Origin: CAVPLM01 sp963713545
GTDB taxonomy: Bacteria; Actinomycetota; Thermoleophilia; RBG-16-64-13
DNA length: 64,000 bases
Direction of reading: 5' to 3'
Assembly (NCBI GenBank): GCA_963713545.1
Contig: CAVQME010000014.1
Span: 186,001-250,000, forward strand
Positions 45,803 through 53,889 of the stretch are shown here, piece after piece. Positions within the stretch are counted from its first letter, which is position 1, and each line of letters starts with the position of its first letter. The translations under genes and the position numbers were made by a program. Below the pieces are notes generated by a model. The model had not been told where the DNA came from. It was given only the letters and a program-made list of their open reading frames with translations, and searched no databases.

Positions 45803-47095
45803 ATGAACGGCGCTTGTGCTAAGGCGCGGATACGCGTGCTTCGTGTGATCGGGGGGAGCTTCGCGCTCGCCCTTGCCCTGGTCCTGGTGCTTTCGGCCGT
45901 CGCCTCCGCCCAATCCTTCACCGACGTGACGGGAGACGAGTGGTTCGGCGAGGCAGTAGAGGCTTTGGCTGCCGACGGCATCGTGAGCGGCCGCGCCGAT
46001 GGTTCCTTCGGCCCTTCGGACCCGGTCACCCGGGCTCAGTTGGCAGCATTGCTCGCCCGCACCCTCCGTCTCCAGGAGTCGGCGGACGTCCCGTTCGTAG
46101 ACGTGACACCTGAGGATTGGTTCTCGGGGGCGGTCGGTGCCCTCTATGAGACGGGAATCGTCTCCGGGACCGCTCCCGACACGTTCTCGCCGAATCTTCC
46201 GGTGAGCCGCCAACAGGCGGCCACCTTTGTCATACGCGCACTCTCCTACTTCCTCCAGAACCAGCCCGAGGCCGGGGTGGACTACGGTTTCGAATACGTT
46301 CTAACCGATGTCTGGCTGGCCGGTTTTCAGGACCGGCTCCTCATAGGGGCCGATCATGCCCCCTCGGTGGCCAACGCCTATCGGCTGGGGATCATGGAAG
46401 GGACGGCTGAGGGCTGGTTCTACCCTGCGCTCACCCTCACACGGGCTCAGATGGCGGCCATACTCTACCGAGCCTTCCTGCAGCCGATTGCCGGCCGGGA
46501 CGCCTACCCTGCGGAAGTGCCGGCGGTGTCGTACTACCCATCGTTATCGTCGGGCTCTGAGGGGCCGCTGGTGTCCCTTCTCGAGTCGAGGCTCACCGCC
46601 CTCTGCTATCCGTGCGGCCCGGTGGATGGGGTGTACGACTACCGCACCAAGGACGCAGTTATGGCCTTCCAGAAGGCCGAGCGGCTGAGCCGGGATGGCC
46701 AGGTCGGACCCGAAGTCTGGCAGCGGCTGTTCGTCGCCCAGACGCCGACACCGCGCCTTGCGGATGGGGGTGACCGGTTCGAGGTGGACCTGGGCCGGCA
46801 GATCCTGCTCATGATCAGGGACGGTGAGGTCTACAAAGTGCTTCACGTGTCCACCGGCAGGCTGGGCACTCCCACTGGCTACTGCAAGGTGCGCAGCAAG
46901 ACCCAGGGTTGGACCCATTGCCCGGTGGGGTGGATGTACTCACCCTCGTACATCATGCCTCACATAGCCATCCACGGTTACAGGAGCGTGCCTTCGTACC
47001 CGGCCAGCCACGGATGCGTGCGCGTCCCAGTGTGGACTGCGGACGAGTTGTACGGTGAGCTGCCCCTCGGGCTTCCAGGCTACGTCTACTACTAG
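45803..47095 (+). CDS. Secreted wall protein: three SLH domains, peptidoglycan-binding domain and L,D-transpeptidase
   Basis: This 430-residue protein has a GGAGGGG ribosome site. An N-terminal signal peptide (VIGGSFALALALVLVLSAVASA) is followed by SLH repeats: FTDVTGDEWFGEAVEALAADG with VTRAQLAALLARTL, FVDVTPEDWFSGAVGALYETG with VSRQQAATFVIRAL, and a third ending LTRAQMAAILYRAFL. A PG_binding_1 domain comes next (PVDGVYDYRTKDAVMAFQ). The C-terminal YkuD catalytic domain carries IAIHGYRSVPSYPASHGCVR with the catalytic His/Cys. It probably crosslinks peptidoglycan while attached to wall polymer via the SLH domains. This supports a cell envelope with an S-layer. It is divergent from the glutaredoxin gene. 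Confidence 0.94.
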   Translation: MNGACAKARIRVLRVIGGSFALALALVLVLSAVASAQSFTDVTGDEWFGEAVEALAADGIVSGRADGSFGPSDPVTRAQLAALLARTLRLQESADVPFVDVTPEDWFSGAVGALYETGIVSGTAPDTFSPNLPVSRQQAATFVIRALSYFLQNQPEAGVDYGFEYVLTDVWLAGFQDRLLIGADHAPSVANAYRLGIMEGTAEGWFYPALTLTRAQMAAILYRAFLQPIAGRDAYPAEVPAVSYYPSLSSGSEGPLVSLLESRLTALCYPCGPVDGVYDYRTKDAVMAFQKAERLSRDGQVGPEVWQRLFVAQTPTPRLADGGDRFEVDLGRQILLMIRDGEVYKVLHVSTGRLGTPTGYCKVRSKTQGWTHCPVGWMYSPSYIMPHIAIHGYRSVPSYPASHGCVRVPVWTADELYGELPLGLPGYVYY

Positions 47096-47101
47096 GGAGG
47101 C

Positions 47102-47116
47102 CGGCCGCGACGGCCG
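47102..47116. terminator. Small bidirectional hairpin between convergent genes
   Basis: CGGCCG, CGA, CGGCCG forms a 6-bp stem in the 30-bp gap between the wall protein and the convergent aminotransferase. It is short and lacks U tracts. Confidence 0.25.
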
Positions 47117-47125
47117 ACGGTTCTC

Positions 47126-48481
47126 CTAGGCGACCAGCTCTTTCACCAACTCTTCGAACACGGCGTTGTGAAGATCCACGTCTTCCTCCGTGGTCTGAGG
47201 TGATATCAGCACCATGGTGTGGAAGGGCGTGAGCAAGATCCCTCGGTTCGCCATGTAGACGTGGACCAGCGTGTCGAGCTTCTCATCAAAGGCCTGGTCG
47301 GCCTGTGCGCCGTTCCTGGGCGGGTCTTTCACGAACCGGTACTCGGCACGGCAGCCGAGGCGGTTCACGTGCCACGGCAGCTCGTAGGCCTCGATGGTCA
47401 TGGAGACGCCCTCGGCCAGTCTGGTGGCGATGGCGATCATCTCCTCGAACGCGGCCTCAGTCAGCACCTGGTCCAGAGTGGCGCGGATCGCCGCCATCTG
47501 AAGGATCGTTCCTGACAAGGTACCGCCGGTACCGATCCCGAAATGCTTGCCGGGAATGCCCAAAGGTGGGGTCGTCAGTCTGTCGGCCAACTCCTGCGTG
47601 AGGCCCATGGCGGCAGCCGGCAGTCCTCCGGCGATCGACTTGCCGATGGTGAAAAGGTCGGGCTCGAGGCTCCAGGCGCGGGCGCATCCACCCGGTCCGG
47701 CGCAGATGGTGTGGGTCTCGTCCAGGATGAGAAGCGTGCCGTGCTCTCGGGTCAGGGCTCGAAGCGCCGCGTGGTAGCCGGCGTCCGGCAAGATTATTCC
47801 GGCGTTCGTCATGGCCGGCTCGGCCAGCACGCAGGCCACATCGCCGGGAGCGAGCGCCCTCTCCAGTTCTTCTACGTCGTTGAACTGGACGACCCGGGAG
47901 GCGGGGTTCGGCAGGGAGCCGATGACCTGCCTGTGCTGCGCGACCTTCGAGCCGTGCTCGACCGACACCAGCGCCTCGTCGACGCTGCCGTGATAGCAGC
48001 CGTCGAACACGAGGACCAGTTGCCGAGCGGTGGCCATGCGGGCGAATCTGATGGCGAACCGGTCGGCATCGGTAGCGGTGGTGTAGATCTGCCAGTAGGG
48101 TAGTCCGAAGCGGCCGGCCAGCTCCTCGCCGACCCAGACGGCGTCCTCGGAGGGCAGCATCGTGGTCATGCCGTGGTGGACCTGACGGCATATCGCTTCA
48201 GCCGTGGGCTGGGGAGAGTGTCCGGTCAGAGAGCCGGAATCACCCAGGGCGAGGTCCACGTAGGTATGGCCGTCGAGATCGATCAAGCGGGCGTTCCGCG
48301 CCTCGGTCACGAAGACGGGAAAGGAACCAGGCCACTCGGTCATCCACCCCATGGGAACGCCTCTGAACAGCGACTTCTGGGCGCGCTCGAACATGGCGCG
48401 CGATCGGGGCCGGTCGGCGACGTAGCGCTCTTCTTCGCGTACTATGAGCGCCTCGATCTTCTCTCTGGCGATCAAGGTCAC
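47126..48481 (-). CDS. Class III PLP-dependent aminotransferase, glutamate-1-semialdehyde mutase-like
   Basis: This 451-residue fold-type I enzyme has DLDGHTYVDLALGDSGSLTGHSP near residue 70, FDGCYHGSVDEALV, LLILDETHTICAGPGG with the PLP-binding Asp, and FTIGKSIAGGLPAAAMG with the Schiff-base Lys. The pattern is closest to GSA-2,1-aminomutase and related transaminases, but no haem genes are adjacent and the N-terminal 50 residues are longer than in HemL. A transaminase acting on a beta- or omega-amino acid is an equally good reading. The start overlaps the cinA stop (ATGA). Confidence 0.88.
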   Translation of the reverse strand: MTLIAREKIEALIVREEERYVADRPRSRAMFERAQKSLFRGVPMGWMTEWPGSFPVFVTEARNARLIDLDGHTYVDLALGDSGSLTGHSPQPTAEAICRQVHHGMTTMLPSEDAVWVGEELAGRFGLPYWQIYTTATDADRFAIRFARMATARQLVLVFDGCYHGSVDEALVSVEHGSKVAQHRQVIGSLPNPASRVVQFNDVEELERALAPGDVACVLAEPAMTNAGIILPDAGYHAALRALTREHGTLLILDETHTICAGPGGCARAWSLEPDLFTIGKSIAGGLPAAAMGLTQELADRLTTPPLGIPGKHFGIGTGGTLSGTILQMAAIRATLDQVLTEAAFEEMIAIATRLAEGVSMTIEAYELPWHVNRLGCRAEYRFVKDPPRNGAQADQAFDEKLDTLVHVYMANRGILLTPFHTMVLISPQTTEEDVDLHNAVFEELVKELVA

Positions 48482-49728
48482 GACCCCATCTCGCGCAGTA
48501 GCCGGCGCCGCAGCAGGTCGACCGCCGCCATCGCAGCTCGCTCCCTTATCTGGTCTCGACGCCCGAACAAACGGAGTCGCTCCACCTGGGTCACCTCCTG
48601 CACCACACTGCCGATGAACACCAACCCCACCGGCTTCTCTTCGCTGCCCCCTCCGGGGCCGGCGATACCGGTTGTGGAGAGTGCGCAGTCCGCGTGGAGC
48701 AGCCGTGCCGCTCCCTCTGCCATGGCCGCGGCCACCTCGTTGCTCACGGCTCCATGTGCAGCCAGCAGCTCCGCGGGTACCCCCAGGACCTCGGTCTTTA
48801 TGGCGTCGCTGTAGGCGGTCACCCCACCCACGAAGTAGTCGCTACTGCCGGGGACGTCGGTGAGCCGCTTGGCCACCAGGCCTCCCGTGCACGATTCCGC
48901 CACCGCCACCGTCAGAGCGGACCGGCGCAGAAGCTCACCGGAGATCTCCGGCAGTCCCTCGCTGTCGACCCCGAACACCCGGTCGCCCAGGATCGCGCAG
49001 ATGCGGTCCTGTACGGTATCTAGCTTTCGGATCCCTTCGGGAGTCGCGGGACCGCGGAGCACCACGGTGAGGCCGTCCAGTTGCGCTCGGGTGCCGATCT
49101 CCACCTCGGAACCACGCCACTCGAACTCCGACAGCATCTCGGCCGCCATCGACTCCCCGATGCCGAAGGTGCGTATCCGCCTGACCGCATGCCCGGCTCC
49201 TGCTCCCAGACGGGACCGGAGTATCGGCTCCACGGTCCCCTCCCACATCTCCGTGAGCTCCCAGGGCACCCCGGGCAAAGCGACCACCAGGGTATCCCCG
49301 TGCTGGATGGTGAAGCCCGGCGCCGTCCCCGAGATAGGGATGGGGGTGGCCCCCCGTGGAAGCGAGGCCTGCTTCCGGTTGCTCTCGCCCATGGTGAAAC
49401 CTCGCGAGGCGAAACGCTCGCGGATGCGCTCCAGCAAGTCTTCGTGATGCTCGAGGGGCCGGCCGAGAGCCTCCGCGGTAGCCTCCCGGGTAAGATCGTC
49501 TTCAGTGGGACCCAGCCCGCCCGAGAGTATGAGCGCCACCGGTCGCCGAGCTAGGCTGTCACGGATGGCGGTCACGATGGCAGGGAGGTCGTCGGCGACG
49601 CACAACGCGTGGGTCGCGAAGATGCCCAGGTCGAGCAGACGCTGCCCCAGATACGACTGGTTGGTGTTGACAGCGTCGCCGCGCAGCAGCTCGTCGCCGG
49701 TGAAGATCATCTCCGCCGCACTGTCCAT
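48478..49728 (-). CDS. cinA: CinA: NMN deamidase / molybdopterin-binding-domain protein
   Basis: This 416-residue, two-domain protein has an N-terminal MoCF-like domain (FTGDELLRGDAVNTNQSYL, LILSGGLGPTEDDLTREATA, VALPGVPWEL) and a C-terminal CinA/PncC domain (TVAVAESCTGGLVAKRLTDVPGSSDYF, GVTAYSDAIK, STTGIAGPGGGSEEKPVG). The family hydrolyses nicotinamide mononucleotide to nicotinic acid mononucleotide and ADP-ribose derivatives in pyridine-nucleotide recycling. Length is normal. It is divergent from the trp operon leader, with 85 bp between the start codons. Confidence 0.95.
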   Translation of the reverse strand: MDSAAEMIFTGDELLRGDAVNTNQSYLGQRLLDLGIFATHALCVADDLPAIVTAIRDSLARRPVALILSGGLGPTEDDLTREATAEALGRPLEHHEDLLERIRERFASRGFTMGESNRKQASLPRGATPIPISGTAPGFTIQHGDTLVVALPGVPWELTEMWEGTVEPILRSRLGAGAGHAVRRIRTFGIGESMAAEMLSEFEWRGSEVEIGTRAQLDGLTVVLRGPATPEGIRKLDTVQDRICAILGDRVFGVDSEGLPEISGELLRRSALTVAVAESCTGGLVAKRLTDVPGSSDYFVGGVTAYSDAIKTEVLGVPAELLAAHGAVSNEVAAAMAEGAARLLHADCALSTTGIAGPGGGSEEKPVGLVFIGSVVQEVTQVERLRLFGRRDQIRERAAMAAVDLLRRRLLREMGS

Positions 49729-49746
49729 CGGTCATCCGCTCCGTTC

Positions 49747-49775
49747 TTCACAAGGGTCGCGTGAGCATGTATCAT
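49747..49775 (+). promoter_or_regulatory. Probable sigma-70-type promoter of the trp operon
   Basis: TTCACA (49747-49752), a 17-base spacer and TATCAT (49770-49775) lie 38 bases before the leader-peptide ATG. Transcription would start near 49782. Confidence 0.5.
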
Positions 49776-49813
49776 ACCCGGTCATCACCGAAGTGCTGAT
49801 GGAGAACGATGAC

Positions 49814-49939
49814 ATGAGCGACACGACCACATACGTGACCGAGCGGCGCAGAGACGCCCAGTTCCCCACCGGGGCCGGTCTGTGGTGGCGTCGTCAGCAC
49901 CTTGGTCCTTTTTCCGGCTGGCAGCTTTCGTGGTTCTAG
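49814..49939 (+). CDS. Trp-rich leader peptide of the hisI-trp operon
   Basis: This 41-codon ORF begins MSDTTTYVTERRRDAQ, with GGAGA about 9 bases before the ATG, and has Trp at codons 24, 25, 36 and 40, including a tandem UGG pair (49883-49888). Four Trp in 41 residues is far above background and just precedes a trp biosynthetic operon, which is the classical arrangement for ribosome-mediated attenuation. A longer in-frame ORF starting at 49505 lies on top of cinA and is not the likely product. The stop codon TAG (49937-49939) abuts a 10-bp hairpin. Confidence 0.75.
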   Translation: MSDTTTYVTERRRDAQFPTGAGLWWRRQHLGPFSGWQLSWF

Positions 49940-50023
49940 CCCCTCGCGGTACGCGAGGGGCGCCTCCAGCGGCCAGATGATCTCGACGGTCATCGTGGCC
50001 GGTTCTGGGCGCAGACATGCGCC
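49939..50023 (+). promoter_or_regulatory. Attenuator-like hairpin array downstream of the Trp leader peptide
   Basis: Three hairpins follow in tandem. GCCCCTCGCG/CGCGAGGGGC (49939-49961) has a 3-base loop and touches the leader stop. CGGCCAGATGA pairs with TCATC(G)TGGCCG (49970-50001). GGCGCA/TGCGCC (50008-50023) has a 4-base loop. No U run follows the last stem, so premature termination might be Rho-dependent or the stems may control hisI translation, whose GTG is 34 bases on. I could not establish mutually exclusive pairings by hand. Confidence 0.5.
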
Positions 50024-50056
50024 GTCTGGCTGGCAAGTGACCACGAAAGGGATACA

Positions 50057-50461
50057 GTGCAGGCTCCAAACGACATCTCAGATCCAGGGGCGGGCCCCGA
50101 TCTTTCGGCCATCAAGTACGACTCTAAGGGTCTCGTACCGTGCATCGTCCAGGAATGGAACACGGGAGAGGTCCTCATGCTTGCCTACATGAACGAGGAG
50201 TCCCTTCGCCGCACTCTGGAGACGGGCACCACCTGGTTCTTCAGTCGCTCGCGCAACGAATTCTGGAACAAGGGGGCCACTTCCGGCCATTTTCAGAAGG
50301 TGCGCGAGCTCCGCTACGACTGTGACGGCGACACCCTGCTCGCCATCGTCGAACAGACCGGCGCCGCCTGTCATACGGGCGACTTCACCTGTTTCGACGG
50401 TCGATGGCTCAGCTCTCCTACCGGAGAGCAGCCCGCGTTTCTTGCTCGTCGAGAAAGGTAG
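50057..50461 (+). CDS. hisI: Phosphoribosyl-AMP cyclohydrolase
   Basis: This 134-residue HisI has LMLAYMNEESLRRTLETG, TTWFFSRSRNEFWNKGATSGH and CDGDTLLAIVEQTGAACHTG, including the metal-binding Asp/Cys residues. It hydrolyses the N1-C6 bond of PR-AMP in histidine synthesis. The GTG start at 50057 has GAAAGG upstream. It lacks the HisE domain. It is the first gene after the Trp leader and lies 6 bp before trpE. The hisI-trpE pairing occurs in several actinobacteria, so histidine synthesis here could be partly under tryptophan control. Confidence 0.96.
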   Translation: MQAPNDISDPGAGPDLSAIKYDSKGLVPCIVQEWNTGEVLMLAYMNEESLRRTLETGTTWFFSRSRNEFWNKGATSGHFQKVRELRYDCDGDTLLAIVEQTGAACHTGDFTCFDGRWLSSPTGEQPAFLARRER

Positions 50462-50467
50462 GCGGCC

Positions 50468-52000
50468 ATGACATCCGGCAGCATCGCCGTCGCGCCCTCC
50501 CTCGAAGAGGCGCGGAGGCTCAGCGACAGCTATAACGTCATTCCCGTCTCGCACCAGTTCCTGGACGACACTGAGACGCCGGTCTCGGCCTTCCTCAAGC
50601 TGCGGCAAACGGCCGGGTGCTTCCTCCTGGAGAGCGCCGAGCAGGGCCTACGACTCGGCCGCTACTCCTTTCTGGGAATCAAGGCCTGGGAGAGCATCCG
50701 GCTGTCCGGTGAAACAGTCACCATCCGGCGCGGTGGCGTCGACACTCACCATGGTCTGGCCGAGAACGGGGGAGATCCCTTCGCCTTCATGGCGCGGCAT
50801 CTGGACCGGTATCGGATACCACCCCTCGATGGTCTGCCGCCGTTCGTTGGAGGCGCGGTAGGGTACTTCGGCTACGACTGCGTGCGCCACGTGGAGCGCC
50901 TGCCGGATTCACCCCCCGACGATCTGGGCCTGCCCGACATGGCCTTCCTGCTTACCGATGTAATCGTAGTGTTCGACCATCTGCGCCACACGTTGACTTT
51001 GCTCACCAACATCTACTGCGACGACGAACCCGACCTGGAACTTGCTCACGAAGCGGCCGTAGGACGCTTGCGCGAAGTCAAGGCTAGGCTCCGGGACCCG
51101 ATCCCCGACCCCGGTTGGAGTCTCGGCCGGAGAGGTGTGGCTCAAGCTCGGTCCGAGGCGCCGGTGCTCTCGAACTTCGAGCGGGCGCGGTTTCTCGAAG
51201 GCGTCGAGCGGGTGCGAGAGTACATCTATGCGGGGGATGCCTTCCAGGTGGTGCTCTCCCAGAGGTTCGAGCGCCCCGTGGTGACGACCGGCTTCTCCAT
51301 CTACCGGGGCCTGCGGGCAGTGAACCCGAGCCCCTACATGTATTACATGTCGTTCCGAGACTTTGAGGTGGTCGGTTCGAGCCCGGAGCCGCTGGTGACG
51401 GTGACCGGCCGCCGGGCCGAGACTCGGCCCATCGCCGGGACCAGGCCTCGAGGAGCCACTCCCGGAGAGGATGCCGCCCTGTCCGAGGAGATGCTGGCCG
51501 ACGAGAAGGAGCGGGCCGAGCATCTGATGCTGGTGGACCTCGGCCGTAACGACCTGGGCCGGGTGTGCGTTAGGGGAACTGTCGGGGTCGACGAGTTCAT
51601 GCAGGTGGAGCGCTACAGCCACGTGATGCATATGGTGTCGTCGGTGGTGGGCGAGCTGGAAGAAGGGGTAGGCGCCACCGACGCTCTGCGGGCGGTGTTC
51701 CCGGCTGGGACAGTATCGGGGGCGCCAAAGGTGAGGGCCATGCAGATCATCGACGAGCTAGAGCCGACGCGGAGGGGTCCTTACGCGGGAGCTATCGGCT
51801 ATCTGAGCTACTCGGGCGACCTGGACTCGTGCATCTACATCCGCACGATCCTGGTCCGCGACGGCCGCGCCTACGTGCAGGCGGGCGCCGGCATCGTGGC
51901 CGATTCAGACCCCGAGCGTGAATTCGTGGAGACCGAGAACAAGGCTCAGGCCATGTTCCGAGCGATCGAACTGGCGGCCGCTCAAGAGGAATGGGAGTAG
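50468..52000 (+). CDS. trpE: Anthranilate synthase component I
   Basis: This 510-residue TrpE has the N-terminal feedback site CFLLESAEQG (LLES motif contacting Trp), FVGGAVGYFGYDCVR, and the chorismate-binding catalytic core: VLSQRFERPV, NPSPYMYYM, GSSPEPLV, RPIAGTRPRG, DLGRNDLGRVC, FPAGTVSGAPKVRAMQII and AGAGIVADSDPEREF. It converts chorismate to anthranilate with TrpG. The conserved LLES site predicts feedback inhibition by tryptophan in addition to leader control. trpG follows by 3 bp. Confidence 0.98.
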   Translation: MTSGSIAVAPSLEEARRLSDSYNVIPVSHQFLDDTETPVSAFLKLRQTAGCFLLESAEQGLRLGRYSFLGIKAWESIRLSGETVTIRRGGVDTHHGLAENGGDPFAFMARHLDRYRIPPLDGLPPFVGGAVGYFGYDCVRHVERLPDSPPDDLGLPDMAFLLTDVIVVFDHLRHTLTLLTNIYCDDEPDLELAHEAAVGRLREVKARLRDPIPDPGWSLGRRGVAQARSEAPVLSNFERARFLEGVERVREYIYAGDAFQVVLSQRFERPVVTTGFSIYRGLRAVNPSPYMYYMSFRDFEVVGSSPEPLVTVTGRRAETRPIAGTRPRGATPGEDAALSEEMLADEKERAEHLMLVDLGRNDLGRVCVRGTVGVDEFMQVERYSHVMHMVSSVVGELEEGVGATDALRAVFPAGTVSGAPKVRAMQIIDELEPTRRGPYAGAIGYLSYSGDLDSCIYIRTILVRDGRAYVQAGAGIVADSDPEREFVETENKAQAMFRAIELAAAQEEWE

Positions 52001-52003
52001 GTC

Positions 52004-52795
52004 ATGATGATGACGATGACATCCGACAGAATAAAGCTCAAGGAAAGCTTTAGCTTAGGTCAGGACCAGGCCCGTTACCCGGCCCCGGGACTGAGAGACC
52101 TGCGTATCGTGGTCGTGGACAACTACGACTCCTTCACCTACAACTTGGTCCAGTACCTGGGAGAGATCTCGGGGGCCGAGATCAGGGTGTTCCGCAACGA
52201 TGCCGTGTCGGTGGCGGGGATCCGGGAGGAACAGCCGACACATCTGGTCATATCTCCTGGTCCATGCACGCCGGATGAGGCCGGTATAAGTCTGGAAGCC
52301 ATCGCCGCCCTGGGTGGGAAGTGCCCCATCCTTGGCGTCTGCCTGGGCCACCAGTCCATCGGGCAGGCCTACGGGGGACGGGTGATACGAGGGGCGGCGC
52401 CGGTACACGGGAAGACCTCGTTGATACACCACGACCGTCGCACCATCTTCGCCGGTCTGCCCCAGCCATTCATCGCCACCCGTTACCACTCTCTGGTGCT
52501 GCACCGGGACCTACCAACGGCTCTCGAGTGCTCGGCCTGGACTCAGGATGGAGTGATCATGGGCGTGCGGCACCGCGAGTTCGTGGTCGAGGGAGTCCAG
52601 TTCCACCCTGAGAGTCTCCTGACGGCGGTGGGCAAGGACCTGCTCCTTGGCTTTCTCAGCCGGCGGAAGGCCCGGTGGGATGGCGGCGTCGCCGGCGCCG
52701 AAGAGGGCGCCGACCTTGCAGGCGGCGCCACCGCCGACTGGAATGCACGGGCGTCCGACGCCGAGGTCCCAGGCCGGCGTCCGAAGGGGCGGTGA
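52004..52795 (+). CDS. trpG: Anthranilate synthase component II (glutamine amidotransferase)
   Basis: This 263-residue class I amidotransferase has VVDNYDSFTYNLVQYLG, VISPGPCTPDEAGIS, nucleophile loop LGVCLGHQSIGQAYGG, the MHGKTS-like PVHGKTSLIHHD, and FHPESLLT with His/Glu of the triad. The enzyme core starts about 32 residues in, so the Met-rich N-terminus is an extension or a downstream start is used. The C-terminal 45 residues are an Ala/Gly/Arg-rich tail absent from typical TrpG. It supplies ammonia to TrpE. trpD begins 5 bp later. Confidence 0.97.
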   Translation: MMMTMTSDRIKLKESFSLGQDQARYPAPGLRDLRIVVVDNYDSFTYNLVQYLGEISGAEIRVFRNDAVSVAGIREEQPTHLVISPGPCTPDEAGISLEAIAALGGKCPILGVCLGHQSIGQAYGGRVIRGAAPVHGKTSLIHHDRRTIFAGLPQPFIATRYHSLVLHRDLPTALECSAWTQDGVIMGVRHREFVVEGVQFHPESLLTAVGKDLLLGFLSRRKARWDGGVAGAEEGADLAGGATADWNARASDAEVPGRRPKGR

Positions 52796-52800
52796 TCCCG

Positions 52801-53889
52801 ATGACGACCGAGACAGCCGCGCCGGCGTTCGCCTTCAACGACGCGCTGCAACGGCTGGCCGAGCGGCGCGACCTGACGCAAGATCAGGCCGCGGCGGCGC
52901 TCGATGAGATGGTCGACGGCGAAGTGAGCGACGCCCAGGCCGCCGCCTTCCTCATGGGCCTGCGCGCCAAAGGGGAGACGGCCGATGAGATCGCCGGTCT
53001 GGCGGAGGCCCTGCGCCGCCGGGCCGTCCGCGTGACGCTCCCTGCCTCTGTCCGACCGGTCGACATCGTCGGCACGGGAGGCGATGGCCGCGGCACGTTC
53101 AACATCTCCACGACGGCCGCGTTCGTGGTGGCCGGAGCCGGGGTGAAGGTAGCCAAGCACGGCAACCGCGCGGCCAGCTCGCGCTGCGGCTCCGCGGACG
53201 TTCTCGAGGCCCTGGGCGTGAAGCTGGACCTCCATCCGCAACAGATCGCCGCCTGCATCGAAGAGGTGGGCATAGGTTTCATGCTGGCTTCGTTCCATCA
53301 CCCCGCCTCGGGCCGGGTAGCGGGCGTGAGGAAGGCATTGGGGGTGAGGACGGTCTTCAACTTCCTCGGCCCGCTCACCAATCCCGCGGGGGTCCAGAGA
53401 CTGCTTTTGGGCGTGAGCGCACCGGAGTATATGGGCGTGTTGGCCGGGGCGCTCGCGCGCATGGGATGCGCGCGAGCACTCGTCGTCCACGGTGAGGACG
53501 GGATCGACGAGCTGTCCGTGACGGCACCCAGCAAGGTGCTGGAGGTGAACGAGGGGAAGGTCTGCCCCGTCCGCGTCTTGTACCCGGAGAAGCACGGGAT
53601 CGCTCACCACGGGCGGGAAGCCTTGGCGGGGGGAGACCCGCGGAAGAATGCGGCTATCACCCGGAAGGTGCTTCGCGGAGAGCCGGGCGGCCCGCGTGAA
53701 ACAGTGGTGCTGAACGCCGGAGCTGCTCTGTACGTGGCCGGGGCGGCGCCGTCCATCGATGCAGGCATAACCCTTGCCCGGGCATCGATAGACTCCGGCC
53801 GCGCCTCCAGGGTCCTGGAGAATATGGTGCTGTTCACCGAGCGGGCATCCGGCATATCGGCCGCTGCGCCGGGGCGACCTTCGCAATGA
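52801..53889 (+). CDS. trpD: Anthranilate phosphoribosyltransferase
   Basis: This 362-residue TrpD starts at ATG 52801; an open frame extends to 52675 across the trpG tail but encodes only Arg repeats. Motifs are DIVGTGGDGRGTFNIST (PRPP loop), VKVAKHGNRAASSRCGSADVLEALG, MLASFHHPASGRV, VRTVFNFLGPLTNPAG and VVHGEDGIDELS. It transfers phosphoribose to anthranilate. The trpD stop overlaps the trpC start (ATGA). Confidence 0.97.
   Translation: MTTETAAPAFAFNDALQRLAERRDLTQDQAAAALDEMVDGEVSDAQAAAFLMGLRAKGETADEIAGLAEALRRRAVRVTLPASVRPVDIVGTGGDGRGTFNISTTAAFVVAGAGVKVAKHGNRAASSRCGSADVLEALGVKLDLHPQQIAACIEEVGIGFMLASFHHPASGRVAGVRKALGVRTVFNFLGPLTNPAGVQRLLLGVSAPEYMGVLAGALARMGCARALVVHGEDGIDELSVTAPSKVLEVNEGKVCPVRVLYPEKHGIAHHGREALAGGDPRKNAAITRKVLRGEPGGPRETVVLNAGAALYVAGAAPSIDAGITLARASIDSGRASRVLENMVLFTERASGISAAAPGRPSQ

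Noticed and set aside
49505..49939. 144-codon plus ORF ending with the Trp-rich segment
   Set aside because: Most of it is antisense to cinA; only the last 41 codons, with their own ribosome site and promoter, are plausible.
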